From assembly GCF_025997995.1 (NCBI RefSeq), contig NZ_AP026683.1, positions 930,501 to 994,500 of the forward strand: 64,000 nucleotides of DNA, written 5' to 3'. The stretch comes from Sediminibacterium sp. TEGAF015 (lineage in GTDB: Bacteria; Bacteroidota; Bacteroidia; Chitinophagales; Chitinophagaceae). Both the position numbers and the translations under genes were made by a program. Numbering within the stretch: the stretch's first letter is position 1; each line of letters starts with the position of its first letter. This document shows, one piece after another, positions 16,736 through 24,516 of the stretch. The notes under the pieces are model-generated. The model saw nothing but the letters and a program-made list of their open reading frames with translations. It was not told where the DNA came from and searched no databases.

Positions 16736-17518
16736 TTAGGTTATTTTTTCCGATTTCGCAATTCGCCTCCCCCATTTTGAGCTGATAAAGAATAATGCAA
16801 ACCCACTTATCACAGTGATCAATCCAAAAATGGAAAATATTCGAAGCAGCCAGTTACCGATATGATCCCTACTTTCATAATCCATCGTGTGCATCATCCA
16901 CAGAAAATCAAATATTCTCCATTTATTATTCCTGAATTTTTGAATAGTTCCTAATTCACTGGCAACGTAAACAGTCGTTTTTGATGGATGTTCAAAGGTA
17001 ATGGCATAGGCAGGCAGAGGGCTTTCCCGATATTCATGATGACCACTTGTGCCAGTTAAGTATTCAACTGATTTTACTTCGGGTTCTCCATTAAATCTCA
17101 TTTTAGCTACATTAACCGCTTCTTCTTTTGTCAATGGTCCACGAATCCGACCTGTTTCTGCATCGGCAAGATGATTCATTACCTGCGTCCCATGTTCATC
17201 ATTAGTTTCATTCTGAATGGTACTTATACAACGAACCTGGTAAAAAGGCTTGCCCAAAATTTCAATCAATTGAATGGAGACAACTGAATCAATACGATGA
17301 ATCATTTTTATTGTATCCAGCGCTACTGTAGGACTGACCAGAGAAATATCAGAAGAGAGAAGCGTTGCATTTTTCTTTTGAATGTCACCATGCACTTCAT
17401 CCATATTGCTCCAACTGAAATATAGGCCACCAATTGTCCATAATAAAAACTGAATGCCTAAAATAACACCGAGCCAGCGGTGTATTTTTCGTATGTAGTA
17501 GTGTTTACTTTTTGCCAT
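16736..17518 (-). CDS. PepSY-associated transmembrane protein
   Basis: The 260-residue protein has an N-terminal helix with KIHRWLGVILGIQFLLWTIGG, an extracytoplasmic PepSY-like region (ADAETGRIRGPLTKEEAVNVA), and a C-terminal segment with the heme-ligand-like MMHTMDYESRDH before a final helix (SIFGLITVISGFALFF). Proteins of this type occur in iron-siderophore reductases and copper loci and may transfer electrons. The ATG at 17518 is chosen over a TTG two codons earlier. It is 20 bp downstream of the CPH-type ATPase. Confidence 0.75.
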   Translation of the reverse strand: MAKSKHYYIRKIHRWLGVILGIQFLLWTIGGLYFSWSNMDEVHGDIQKKNATLLSSDISLVSPTVALDTIKMIHRIDSVVSIQLIEILGKPFYQVRCISTIQNETNDEHGTQVMNHLADAETGRIRGPLTKEEAVNVAKMRFNGEPEVKSVEYLTGTSGHHEYRESPLPAYAITFEHPSKTTVYVASELGTIQKFRNNKWRIFDFLWMMHTMDYESRDHIGNWLLRIFSIFGLITVISGFALFFISSKWGRRIAKSEKIT

Positions 17519-17538
17519 AAACAATATAGGTTGTTGAT

Positions 17539-19812
17539 TTATTTTATTTTTAAAAGACTTGCATTAATAGCCACCACAACCGTACTCACACTCATTAAAA
17601 CGGCACCAGCAGCAGGGCTTAACAGGATTCCCATTTTGTAGAGTACCCCCGCCGCCAATGGCAAGGCTACTATATTATAACCCGTAGCCCAAATCAAATT
17701 TTGAATCATTTTTCTATAAGTGGCCTTGCCAAACCGAATTAATGAAACAACGTCTTGCGGATTGCTATTGACCAATACAATCCCAGCTGTTTCCGCTGCA
17801 ATATCAGAACCAGATCCAACCGCAATACCGATATTAGCCTGTGCTAAGGCAGGGGCATCATTGATACCGTCTCCTGTCATCGCAACAAACTCTCCTTCTT
17901 CCTGTAATTCCTTAATTTTTTCTAGTTTCTGATGTGGTAACACCTCAGCAAAGAAAAAATTCATACCTAATTTACGGGCAACTGTTTCAGCCACTCTTCT
18001 ATTATCACCTGTAAGTAATACTGATTTTATATTGTCAATACCCAAAGCACGGATAGCTTCTGCTGATTCTGGCCGAATATTATCTGACAAAGCAATATAA
18101 CCGGAAAGTTGATTATTTATCAAAACAAATACGACGGTTTCAGAAGCATCAGTCATATAGTCCTCGGGTAATTTAACATTCGACTCTTTAAGATATCCAG
18201 GACTCACAATTTTTATATCGTAACCTTCTATAGTTGCTTCGACTCCCTTTCCTGTAATGGCATTAAAGTTGCCTACAACTGGAATTTGAATCGATAAGAT
18301 TTTTGCTTTCTGCATAATTCCTGTGGCAATAGGATGTTCTGAGTTCTGTTCCAAAGCAGCTGCATATTTTAATAATTCATGTTCAGAAAGACCTTCAGTT
18401 AATGAAACAATCTTAGAAACTTCAAATTTCCCAACTGTCAGCGTTCCGGTTTTATCAAATACCAACGTTGTTATCTTTCTTGCATTTTCAAAGGCTGTTC
18501 TGTTTTTTATCAGTAACCCATGTTTTGCTGATAGTGCCGTTGATTTTGCCACTACCAGTGGAACAGCTAATCCCAGTGCATGGGGGCAGCAAATAACAAT
18601 TACTGTTACCATACGCTCAATGGAAAAGGCCAAATCTTTTCCCGATAAATACCAAACCAAAAAAGTAGTGATACCTGCCACAATCGCAACCAACGTAAGC
18701 CATCTTGCTGCCCTGTCTGCAATTAATTGAGTTTTGGATTTTGATTGTTGTGCATCCTGAACCAGTTTTATGACCTGCGATAAGTAAGAATCTTTGACAC
18801 CATGTGACACGGCAACTTTTATAGCTCCATTACCGTTGATAGCTCCTGCAATCACTTTATCTCCCTTTGATTTTTCAACAGGTTTCGATTCACCTGTAAG
18901 CATGGACTCATTTAGGTAACTTTCCCCATCTATGATAATTCCATCGGCAGCAACCTTCTCCCCAGGCTTGATAAGAATCACATCATTTTCTTTCAGTGAA
19001 TCAGTTTTTACTTCAGTTATTGTATCACCATTGATTAAATGAGCGTCATCAGGCATTAACTGTACCAGTAATTCAAGTTCCCTTGATGCACCAGCTACAG
19101 ATTTCATTTCTATCCAGTGCCCTAATAACATGATAAGAATGAGTGTTGCTAATTCCCAAAAGAAATCCATGCCCTTTAACCCCAGTACAATTGCTAGGCT
19201 ATAGATATAGGCTATAGAAATAGCAAATGCGACCAATGTCATCATTCCGGGATTTTTTGCCCGCATTTCTCCGGTTAACCCTTTGAGAAATGGCCAGCCA
19301 CCATAAAAGAATACAACCGAGGATAAAATAAGTAACACATAGTTTGAGCCAGCGAAACTGATGTGAATATTCAGCCAATGTTGAATCATTTCTGAAAGCA
19401 ACATGATAGGAACCGTAAGAATCAGCACAACATAAAACCGTTTTTTGAAATCTGCGATACCGGAGGAATGAGCTTCATGTCCACCATGCATAACAGGTTT
19501 TGCAATTGGCACAAGCGACATACCACACAGAGGGCACTGACCAGGACCATCGTGTATGATTTGAGGGTGCATGGGACAAGTATACTTTTGGAACCCTTGA
19601 GCATTTCGCCGTTCAACAACATACTCTTCATGAGAAGAGGCCTCTATTATATTGTCTGTATGCAGATGCTGCAACTGGGAATGTTCTTTCTCGTTTGCAT
19701 CAACAGGGACGAGATTCATTCCGCATTTGGGACAATTGCCGGGTTCGTCCTTCACAATTTCAAGATGCATTGGGCAAGTATACCGCTGCTCGTTGTGGTG
19801 GTTATGTTTCAT
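17539..19812 (-). CDS. copB: Copper P1B-type ATPase of the CPH class with two N-terminal metal-binding modules
   Basis: The 757-residue ATPase begins with two heavy-metal-binding modules: CPMHLEIV...CPKCGMNLVPV (residues ~13-37) and CPMHPQII...CPLCGMSLVPI (~79-103). His-rich linkers follow. The pump core has TGES (306-309), CPH in the transmembrane metal site (409-411), DKTGTLT and TGDGINDAP. CPH instead of CPC marks the CopB-like P1B-3 group, associated with Cu(II)/Ag(I) export. It is 20 bp from the multicopper oxidase gene upstream, so oxidised copper could be handled by the pair. Confidence 0.9.
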   Translation of the reverse strand: MKHNHHNEQRYTCPMHLEIVKDEPGNCPKCGMNLVPVDANEKEHSQLQHLHTDNIIEASSHEEYVVERRNAQGFQKYTCPMHPQIIHDGPGQCPLCGMSLVPIAKPVMHGGHEAHSSGIADFKKRFYVVLILTVPIMLLSEMIQHWLNIHISFAGSNYVLLILSSVVFFYGGWPFLKGLTGEMRAKNPGMMTLVAFAISIAYIYSLAIVLGLKGMDFFWELATLILIMLLGHWIEMKSVAGASRELELLVQLMPDDAHLINGDTITEVKTDSLKENDVILIKPGEKVAADGIIIDGESYLNESMLTGESKPVEKSKGDKVIAGAINGNGAIKVAVSHGVKDSYLSQVIKLVQDAQQSKSKTQLIADRAARWLTLVAIVAGITTFLVWYLSGKDLAFSIERMVTVIVICCPHALGLAVPLVVAKSTALSAKHGLLIKNRTAFENARKITTLVFDKTGTLTVGKFEVSKIVSLTEGLSEHELLKYAAALEQNSEHPIATGIMQKAKILSIQIPVVGNFNAITGKGVEATIEGYDIKIVSPGYLKESNVKLPEDYMTDASETVVFVLINNQLSGYIALSDNIRPESAEAIRALGIDNIKSVLLTGDNRRVAETVARKLGMNFFFAEVLPHQKLEKIKELQEEGEFVAMTGDGINDAPALAQANIGIAVGSGSDIAAETAGIVLVNSNPQDVVSLIRFGKATYRKMIQNLIWATGYNIVALPLAAGVLYKMGILLSPAAGAVLMSVSTVVVAINASLLKIK

Positions 19813-19832
19813 AAAATATTTTTATTCTCATT

Positions 19833-22100
19833 TCAATAATGCCATGTTAATCCAATTCCCCATTTATAATCACTGTCATAATTTGTGCTGATGGAAAATG
19901 ATTTAGCTATCATATATCTAGCTGCTACATTATATTCTTTATCAGTATTTACTCTGAAATCAAAAAAGAAATTATTACTTAGGGGCAAATCTCTTCTTTC
20001 CAATTGTAATCTTAAACGACCTGTATGGTCAACCCTCCATTCTGAACGGATAAGCATAGGCAATAAATAATAAAACCCTGCATCAAAAACCCTACGGTTA
20101 TCCTTTGAGTTGGGTTTGTTTGCCAATGGCAGCGTTTTATTTTTCCTGTAATCATAGCCTATATAAAAAGCGAAGTATTGTTTTTTATCGAGGTAACGTA
20201 GTAAATGCGTTTCCGTTTCGTAATCACCCTTCCAGCTTGCCCTTCCCTCGAATTCCAAAGCCATCTTATTATTTGAAATATTTCCACTCAGCCATGCACC
20301 TTGAGAGTGTACTGACAAATCGTACCATGGATAAAGAACATTATCCTCTTTTTTTAACTTTCGGTATCCGTTTTTTGCAAATTCATTTTGCTCACTTCTC
20401 TCATAGCTTACAATACGGGCCATCCCTGCCATCATGTGGTATAAAATATGGCAATGAAAAAACCAATCCTGCTCTTCATTGGCATCAAATTCAATAGTTA
20501 CAGTTTCCATTGGCTTGATATCGAATGTGTGCTTGATGGGCGAATATTCACCCTGAGTATTGATGAAACGGAAGAAGTGACCGTGCAAATGCAATGGATG
20601 CCGCATCATGGTATTGTTGGTTAAAACAAATCTTACCCTTTCTCCTTTTCGGATAAGTATTTTATCGGCAGTTGATAAAGTTTTAAAATCAAATGACCAA
20701 ACATACCGCAGCATATTGCCTGTGAGTGTGAGCTTAACTTCCCTTGGTAGTAAAGAGGAATCTAATGTGGTTGGATGCAGAGCCCGCAACATGTTGTAAT
20801 TAAATTCACCCGGTATCTCCATTTTCATATCCATGCCTGCCATATCATCCATCTTCATGCCTTCCATATGCTGCATACTCATTTCTTTCTTTTTGGCTAT
20901 AGTATCAGCAGGCATACGCATATTCTTCATGTCCATGCCCTGCATACTGCCCATATCCATAGTCTTCATGTTCATACTACCCATTTGCTGCATCATCTTA
21001 AAATAATTCAGCCTTGGAATATCGGGTGCTTTAATGACAGGGCCGTTGCCAAAGAAAGCGGACGAATATCCCATTACATCCCAAGAAGTAGCCCTTAGTT
21101 CTGCACTGCCTGTTTCGGGCACTGTAATCAATACGTCGTAAGTTTCTGCAATAGCAATTTCTAGTTTATTTACACTAACAGGAGTTACATTAATACCATC
21201 AGCGGCAATGATCCGCATATAACTGTTTGCATATTGTAGGTTGAAATAAGTTGCAGCCGACCCGTTGATAATCCTTAGCCGGATTATTTCTCCCGGCTTT
21301 GCATCTTTAAATTCAGTTGTTTCCTGCCCGTTTAATAAGAATTTATTGTAGTAAACATCAGATACATCCATGGCGGGCATACGCTGCCATTCCTGTTTCA
21401 GTTTATCTTTAAATGCACCTGCTGCAATAGCTTCTCCATAGCTCTGCAATGCACCCTTTTTTATAGCATACCATTCGCCTCCCCGTTTCAGGTAACGCAT
21501 TACTTGGTGTGGATTTTCATCTGTCCAGTCGGATAATAATAATACATACTCTTTCAATTGCGGCTCCGGCTGGGCAGGGTGGATTACAATAGAACCATAT
21601 AAACCACTTTGCTCCTGTACCATAGTGTGTGAATGATACCAGTAAGTACCGCTTTGTATCAATGGAAAAGTGAACGTATAAGTTTTGCCAGCTTCCACAG
21701 GAGAAGTTGTTAAATAAGGAACCCCATCTTCTTTATTGGGTAATAATATGCCATGCCAATGGATAGATGTTTCCATCTTCATCATGTTATGTACCCTAAT
21801 GATAGCAGTATCGCCTTCAGTAAATTCAAGAATGGGCGCCGGTATTTGTCCATTGATTGCAATGGCATGGCGATGCTTACCGGTAAAGTTCACCATGGTA
21901 TCGGTTACATATAAATCATACTCCACTTTTTTTCCCGTGTAAGCCATTCCTGATTTAATCCTTGCTGATTGCAATGGATAATTGTATGAAGTTTTTTTTT
22001 GCATCACCGAATCTTTGCCCGTACTCTTGTGCATGGAGTGGTTGATTTGTGCCATACTGCAAAAAGGAATCAACAATAAAAAAAAGAATAGCTTTTTCAT
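19833..22100 (-). CDS. Multicopper oxidase (CopA/PcoA type) fused to a CopB-like outer-membrane barrel
   Basis: The 755-residue protein has a signal peptide (ending FCSMAQ) and three cupredoxin domains with all copper-ligand blocks: HWHG, YWYHSH, HPLHLHGHFF and HCHILYHMMAGM. A Met-rich insertion (about residues 365-440, with repeats such as MGSMQGMDMKNM) lies before the third domain and probably binds Cu(I). After residue ~590 a different domain follows, rich in alternating aromatic strands (RYLDKKQYFAFYIGYDYRKNK, ending GLTWHY). It resembles the PcoB/CopB copper-resistance outer-membrane protein. The fusion would tether the oxidase to the outer membrane. Confidence 0.85.
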   Translation of the reverse strand: MKKLFFFLLLIPFCSMAQINHSMHKSTGKDSVMQKKTSYNYPLQSARIKSGMAYTGKKVEYDLYVTDTMVNFTGKHRHAIAINGQIPAPILEFTEGDTAIIRVHNMMKMETSIHWHGILLPNKEDGVPYLTTSPVEAGKTYTFTFPLIQSGTYWYHSHTMVQEQSGLYGSIVIHPAQPEPQLKEYVLLLSDWTDENPHQVMRYLKRGGEWYAIKKGALQSYGEAIAAGAFKDKLKQEWQRMPAMDVSDVYYNKFLLNGQETTEFKDAKPGEIIRLRIINGSAATYFNLQYANSYMRIIAADGINVTPVSVNKLEIAIAETYDVLITVPETGSAELRATSWDVMGYSSAFFGNGPVIKAPDIPRLNYFKMMQQMGSMNMKTMDMGSMQGMDMKNMRMPADTIAKKKEMSMQHMEGMKMDDMAGMDMKMEIPGEFNYNMLRALHPTTLDSSLLPREVKLTLTGNMLRYVWSFDFKTLSTADKILIRKGERVRFVLTNNTMMRHPLHLHGHFFRFINTQGEYSPIKHTFDIKPMETVTIEFDANEEQDWFFHCHILYHMMAGMARIVSYERSEQNEFAKNGYRKLKKEDNVLYPWYDLSVHSQGAWLSGNISNNKMALEFEGRASWKGDYETETHLLRYLDKKQYFAFYIGYDYRKNKTLPLANKPNSKDNRRVFDAGFYYLLPMLIRSEWRVDHTGRLRLQLERRDLPLSNNFFFDFRVNTDKEYNVAARYMIAKSFSISTNYDSDYKWGIGLTWHY

Positions 22101-22111
22101 TGTGAAATATT

Positions 22112-23059
22112 TTATTGTTTAACCGGTTTCTTTGCTTTTTTCCGGGCAGGGTTGTTATCGGGGAAGCGGAAGGTGTCCATTGGGTTTTTCATCGGCATAT
22201 TCATCTTGTCCATGCCAGGCATGTTGTTCATGTCTTTCATATTCATGGATGAGTCCATTTTCATTTTATCCATTCCCGGCATGTTGTTCATATCTTTCAT
22301 GTTCATGGAAGAATCCATTTTCATATCCTTCATGTCTTTCATCTTATCCATGCCGGGCATATTTTTCATATTTTTCATTTTATCCATCCCCGGCATATTC
22401 TTCATGTCTTTCATCTTGTCCATTCCTTTCATGTCCTTCATGTTCTCCATATTCTCCATGCCTTTCATCGTATCCATTCCAGGCATATTCTTCATCCCCG
22501 GCATGGAATCGTTCATGTGTGTATCGTTCATGTGCGTAGTGCTGTCTGCATCCATATCCATGCCTTGCATATCACCTGAATGGTGTCCATCGCCTGCATC
22601 ATGGCCTTTCATTAAATACCTGCCCATTGGGCCTACACCGGCTACATGGGTAAGTTTTGCCCCATGATGCCCCGCTATGGATAGGAAAATAGCAGCGATG
22701 ACTGCGGAAAGCAGAACGATTAGTTCGTATAGCCTCCTGTTAATCTTAAAGAAAATGCCGATACTTTTAAGCAATAAAGTAATACCAGACATCCACAAGG
22801 TTAATTGGGCATATTTCTCATGTTCTTCAAATATTTCCATAGCGGCCTTTGGCGCATCAGCAGAAGGCATGGCGTGAAAAATGGTACTGGCCGCAAGCGC
22901 AGAAAAAAATGCGGCTGCCATTATGAATAATGTGGCCCAGCGGATTTGCCGCCAATGGGGTTTCCATACAACCACTACCTGGAAGGCCGCTGCCAGTAAT
23001 ATGAGCACAATTGGGAAATGTACTACAAGGGGATGGAGCGATGGAAAATCTTTAAACAT
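22112..23059 (-). CDS. DUF2231-like membrane protein with long Met-rich repeat tail
   Basis: Residues 1-150 form a four-helix membrane domain with the DUF2231 signature HPLVVHFPIVLILLAA and several histidines in helices. From about residue 165 to 295 the protein is a low-complexity tail built of MDKMKDMKNMPG-like units, with roughly forty methionines plus Asp, Lys and Asn. One unit, MDSSMNMKDMNNMPGMDKM, occurs twice in a row. The final 20 residues are basic (ARKKAKKPVKQ). Met-rich segments bind Cu(I)/Ag(I) in periplasmic copper proteins, so this is probably a copper sponge beside the oxidase encoded 11 bp downstream. No exact homologue function is known to me. Confidence 0.75.
   Translation of the reverse strand: MFKDFPSLHPLVVHFPIVLILLAAAFQVVVVWKPHWRQIRWATLFIMAAAFFSALAASTIFHAMPSADAPKAAMEIFEEHEKYAQLTLWMSGITLLLKSIGIFFKINRRLYELIVLLSAVIAAIFLSIAGHHGAKLTHVAGVGPMGRYLMKGHDAGDGHHSGDMQGMDMDADSTTHMNDTHMNDSMPGMKNMPGMDTMKGMENMENMKDMKGMDKMKDMKNMPGMDKMKNMKNMPGMDKMKDMKDMKMDSSMNMKDMNNMPGMDKMKMDSSMNMKDMNNMPGMDKMNMPMKNPMDTFRFPDNNPARKKAKKPVKQ
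22190..22520. repeat. Coding tandem repeat (Met-rich) in the DUF2231 gene
   Basis: Degenerate 12-60 bp units built of CAT-TTT/CTT-ATC-CAT words repeat across this interval. The largest near-perfect unit, about 60 bp, occurs twice (around 22203-22320). Such repeats can expand or contract, changing the number of metal sites. Confidence 0.8.
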
Positions 23060-23080
23060 AGAAGATTAGTTATTGATGAA

Positions 23081-23650
23081 CTATTTTAAGAATCTGAAAT
23101 CAAACTCAACTCTTATCTTTTCCCATGCTACAGCAACCTTGCCAGTTTCGCTTTTTCCTGTTTCAATAAAATATTGCAACCGCTCTGTATGATTAACTTT
23201 TTTCGGTGTCACCTTAATCCTGATAATATCATCCTTTTCATCATACTCTGTGGCAAGATGCTGTTTCCAATTTTTATTAATAATCAATGTCCATTCCTTT
23301 TTACCGGGAATAGTGAAGAAGGCATATTTACCGGCAGGAATTTCTTTACCATTAACGATAAATGGTTTCGGCATTTCCAATGTAGTGGCATCATGTGCGC
23401 CGGTTACCCATACTTCATCATAAGGAACAAGGCCACCCCAGATAATTCTTTTACGAACGCCGGGAGAATGATAATTGATTTTTATACTATCGCCATTGAC
23501 GATAGCGAAAGCCATGGACTTAATACTTTTTTTAGCCGTGTCTTTAACAAGGTTGGGATTGTAGCAAACCTCTTCTTTCTTTTGTTCTTGTGCTGTTACT
23601 GAAAATGCTGTTGCAATTATTAAAAGCAGTAAATAAAATTTCTTTTTCAT
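23081..23650 (-). CDS. DUF2911 secreted protein
   Basis: The 189-residue protein has a signal peptide (ending AFSVTAQ) and the DUF2911 core: IKINYHSPGVRKRIIWGGLVPYDEVW in pieces, then GAHDATTLE and IPAGKYAFFTIPGKKEWTLI. DUF2911 proteins are common secreted proteins of Bacteroidota with no known activity. It stands between the methyltransferase and the Met-rich DUF2231 protein in one direction, with 21-bp gaps, so it probably belongs to this operon. Confidence 0.85.
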   Translation of the reverse strand: MKKKFYLLLLIIATAFSVTAQEQKKEEVCYNPNLVKDTAKKSIKSMAFAIVNGDSIKINYHSPGVRKRIIWGGLVPYDEVWVTGAHDATTLEMPKPFIVNGKEIPAGKYAFFTIPGKKEWTLIINKNWKQHLATEYDEKDDIIRIKVTPKKVNHTERLQYFIETGKSETGKVAVAWEKIRVEFDFRFLK

Positions 23651-23671
23651 GAGATTGTTTTTTATTTGTAT

Positions 23672-24322
23672 TTATATTTTTTCCGCACTTATTATTTGTA
23701 CTTCTCCAAACATGGTTTTGAAATGCTTTTTAATTACTACATTTTCAAACCCTGCATCCGAAATCAACTCAGGTAATAATCCTTTAGCATTTGCATCTGT
23801 TGATTTAAATCCATCCAGGCCTCTTATTATATTGAAAAGCGTTCTTTGAATCCATGACTTAGAACGGCCAAAATCTGCAATAAGCAACTGTCCGTCTTTA
23901 TTTAAAACCCGGAATATTTCTTCCAGCATATTTTGCTTTGTATCTGTATCAAGATGATGAAAAACCAGGCAGGATATTACTCTGTCAAAAGCATTACGCT
24001 GAAAGGGAAGCTGCTTTCCATCATAATCCAGTAAAAAAATATCTAAGTTCTTTTCTTTTACTTTTTGAGTTGCCCTGTCTAATATTTCTCTATCCACATC
24101 AATCCCTGTCACCTTTGCCCCAGGGCACATTTCTTTTACCATAATAGTCAGCGTAGCTGTACCGCACCCAAAATCCAATACTTTTATTCCTGCCGGAATA
24201 TTTGCCGCTTCAATTAATGCCTGTTTAATTTTCCTCTCGGGCATTGTGATATTTATCAAAAAATCATACAGTGGCGTAAGCCATTTGAATCGAAGTGCCG
24301 GAATGTATTTTGCTTGCTCCAC
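23672..24322 (-). CDS. Class I SAM-dependent methyltransferase
   Basis: The 216-residue protein has the SAM-binding motif VLDFGCGTATLTIMV (near residue 50), acidic loop GIDVDREIL, and motifs LPFQRNAFDRVISCLVFHHL and EIFRVLNKDGQLLIADFG, as in UbiE/ArsM-like enzymes. The substrate is unknown. ArsM-type Cys ligands are not evident, so metal(loid) methylation is not supported. It starts the operon that continues into DUF2911, DUF2231 and the copper oxidase. Confidence 0.8.
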   Translation of the reverse strand: MEQAKYIPALRFKWLTPLYDFLINITMPERKIKQALIEAANIPAGIKVLDFGCGTATLTIMVKEMCPGAKVTGIDVDREILDRATQKVKEKNLDIFLLDYDGKQLPFQRNAFDRVISCLVFHHLDTDTKQNMLEEIFRVLNKDGQLLIADFGRSKSWIQRTLFNIIRGLDGFKSTDANAKGLLPELISDAGFENVVIKKHFKTMFGEVQIISAEKI

Positions 24323-24383
24323 TACAATACTTTTTAAAAATTACTCTAATTAAATGCTTCTTAAAACGGAGTTATCAGTTGGT

Positions 24384-24451
24384 GGGTGCGGAAACCCTGC
24401 TCCAGAAACTGTTTCATTATAAATAAGGAAACCAAAGCAGGGCTCCGACCC
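24384..24451. repeat. Conserved long hairpin downstream of RND genes, copy B
   Basis: The arms GGGTGCGGAAACCCTGC and GCAGGGCTCCGACCC pair imperfectly around an AT-rich loop. It lies 66 bp after the stop of the second czcA and about 60 bp before the methyltransferase start. See copy A at 10373-10443 for the shared right arm. Confidence 0.6.
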
Positions 24452-24516
24452 ATGTTATTTAATCTTCTCCTGTACTCCTCATTTTAATATCAGCATATTT
24501 ATTCGTTACCATCGCT

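Noticed and set aside
22132-22667. Two long plus-strand ORFs (135 and 171 codons) in the Met-repeat region
   Set aside because: They are low-complexity shadows of the tandem repeat in the DUF2231 gene (Ser/Cys/Tyr- or Phe/Met/Ile-rich text).
23672-24322. Arsenite methyltransferase (ArsM)
   Set aside because: The SAM fold is present but the conserved ArsM cysteine set is not visible.
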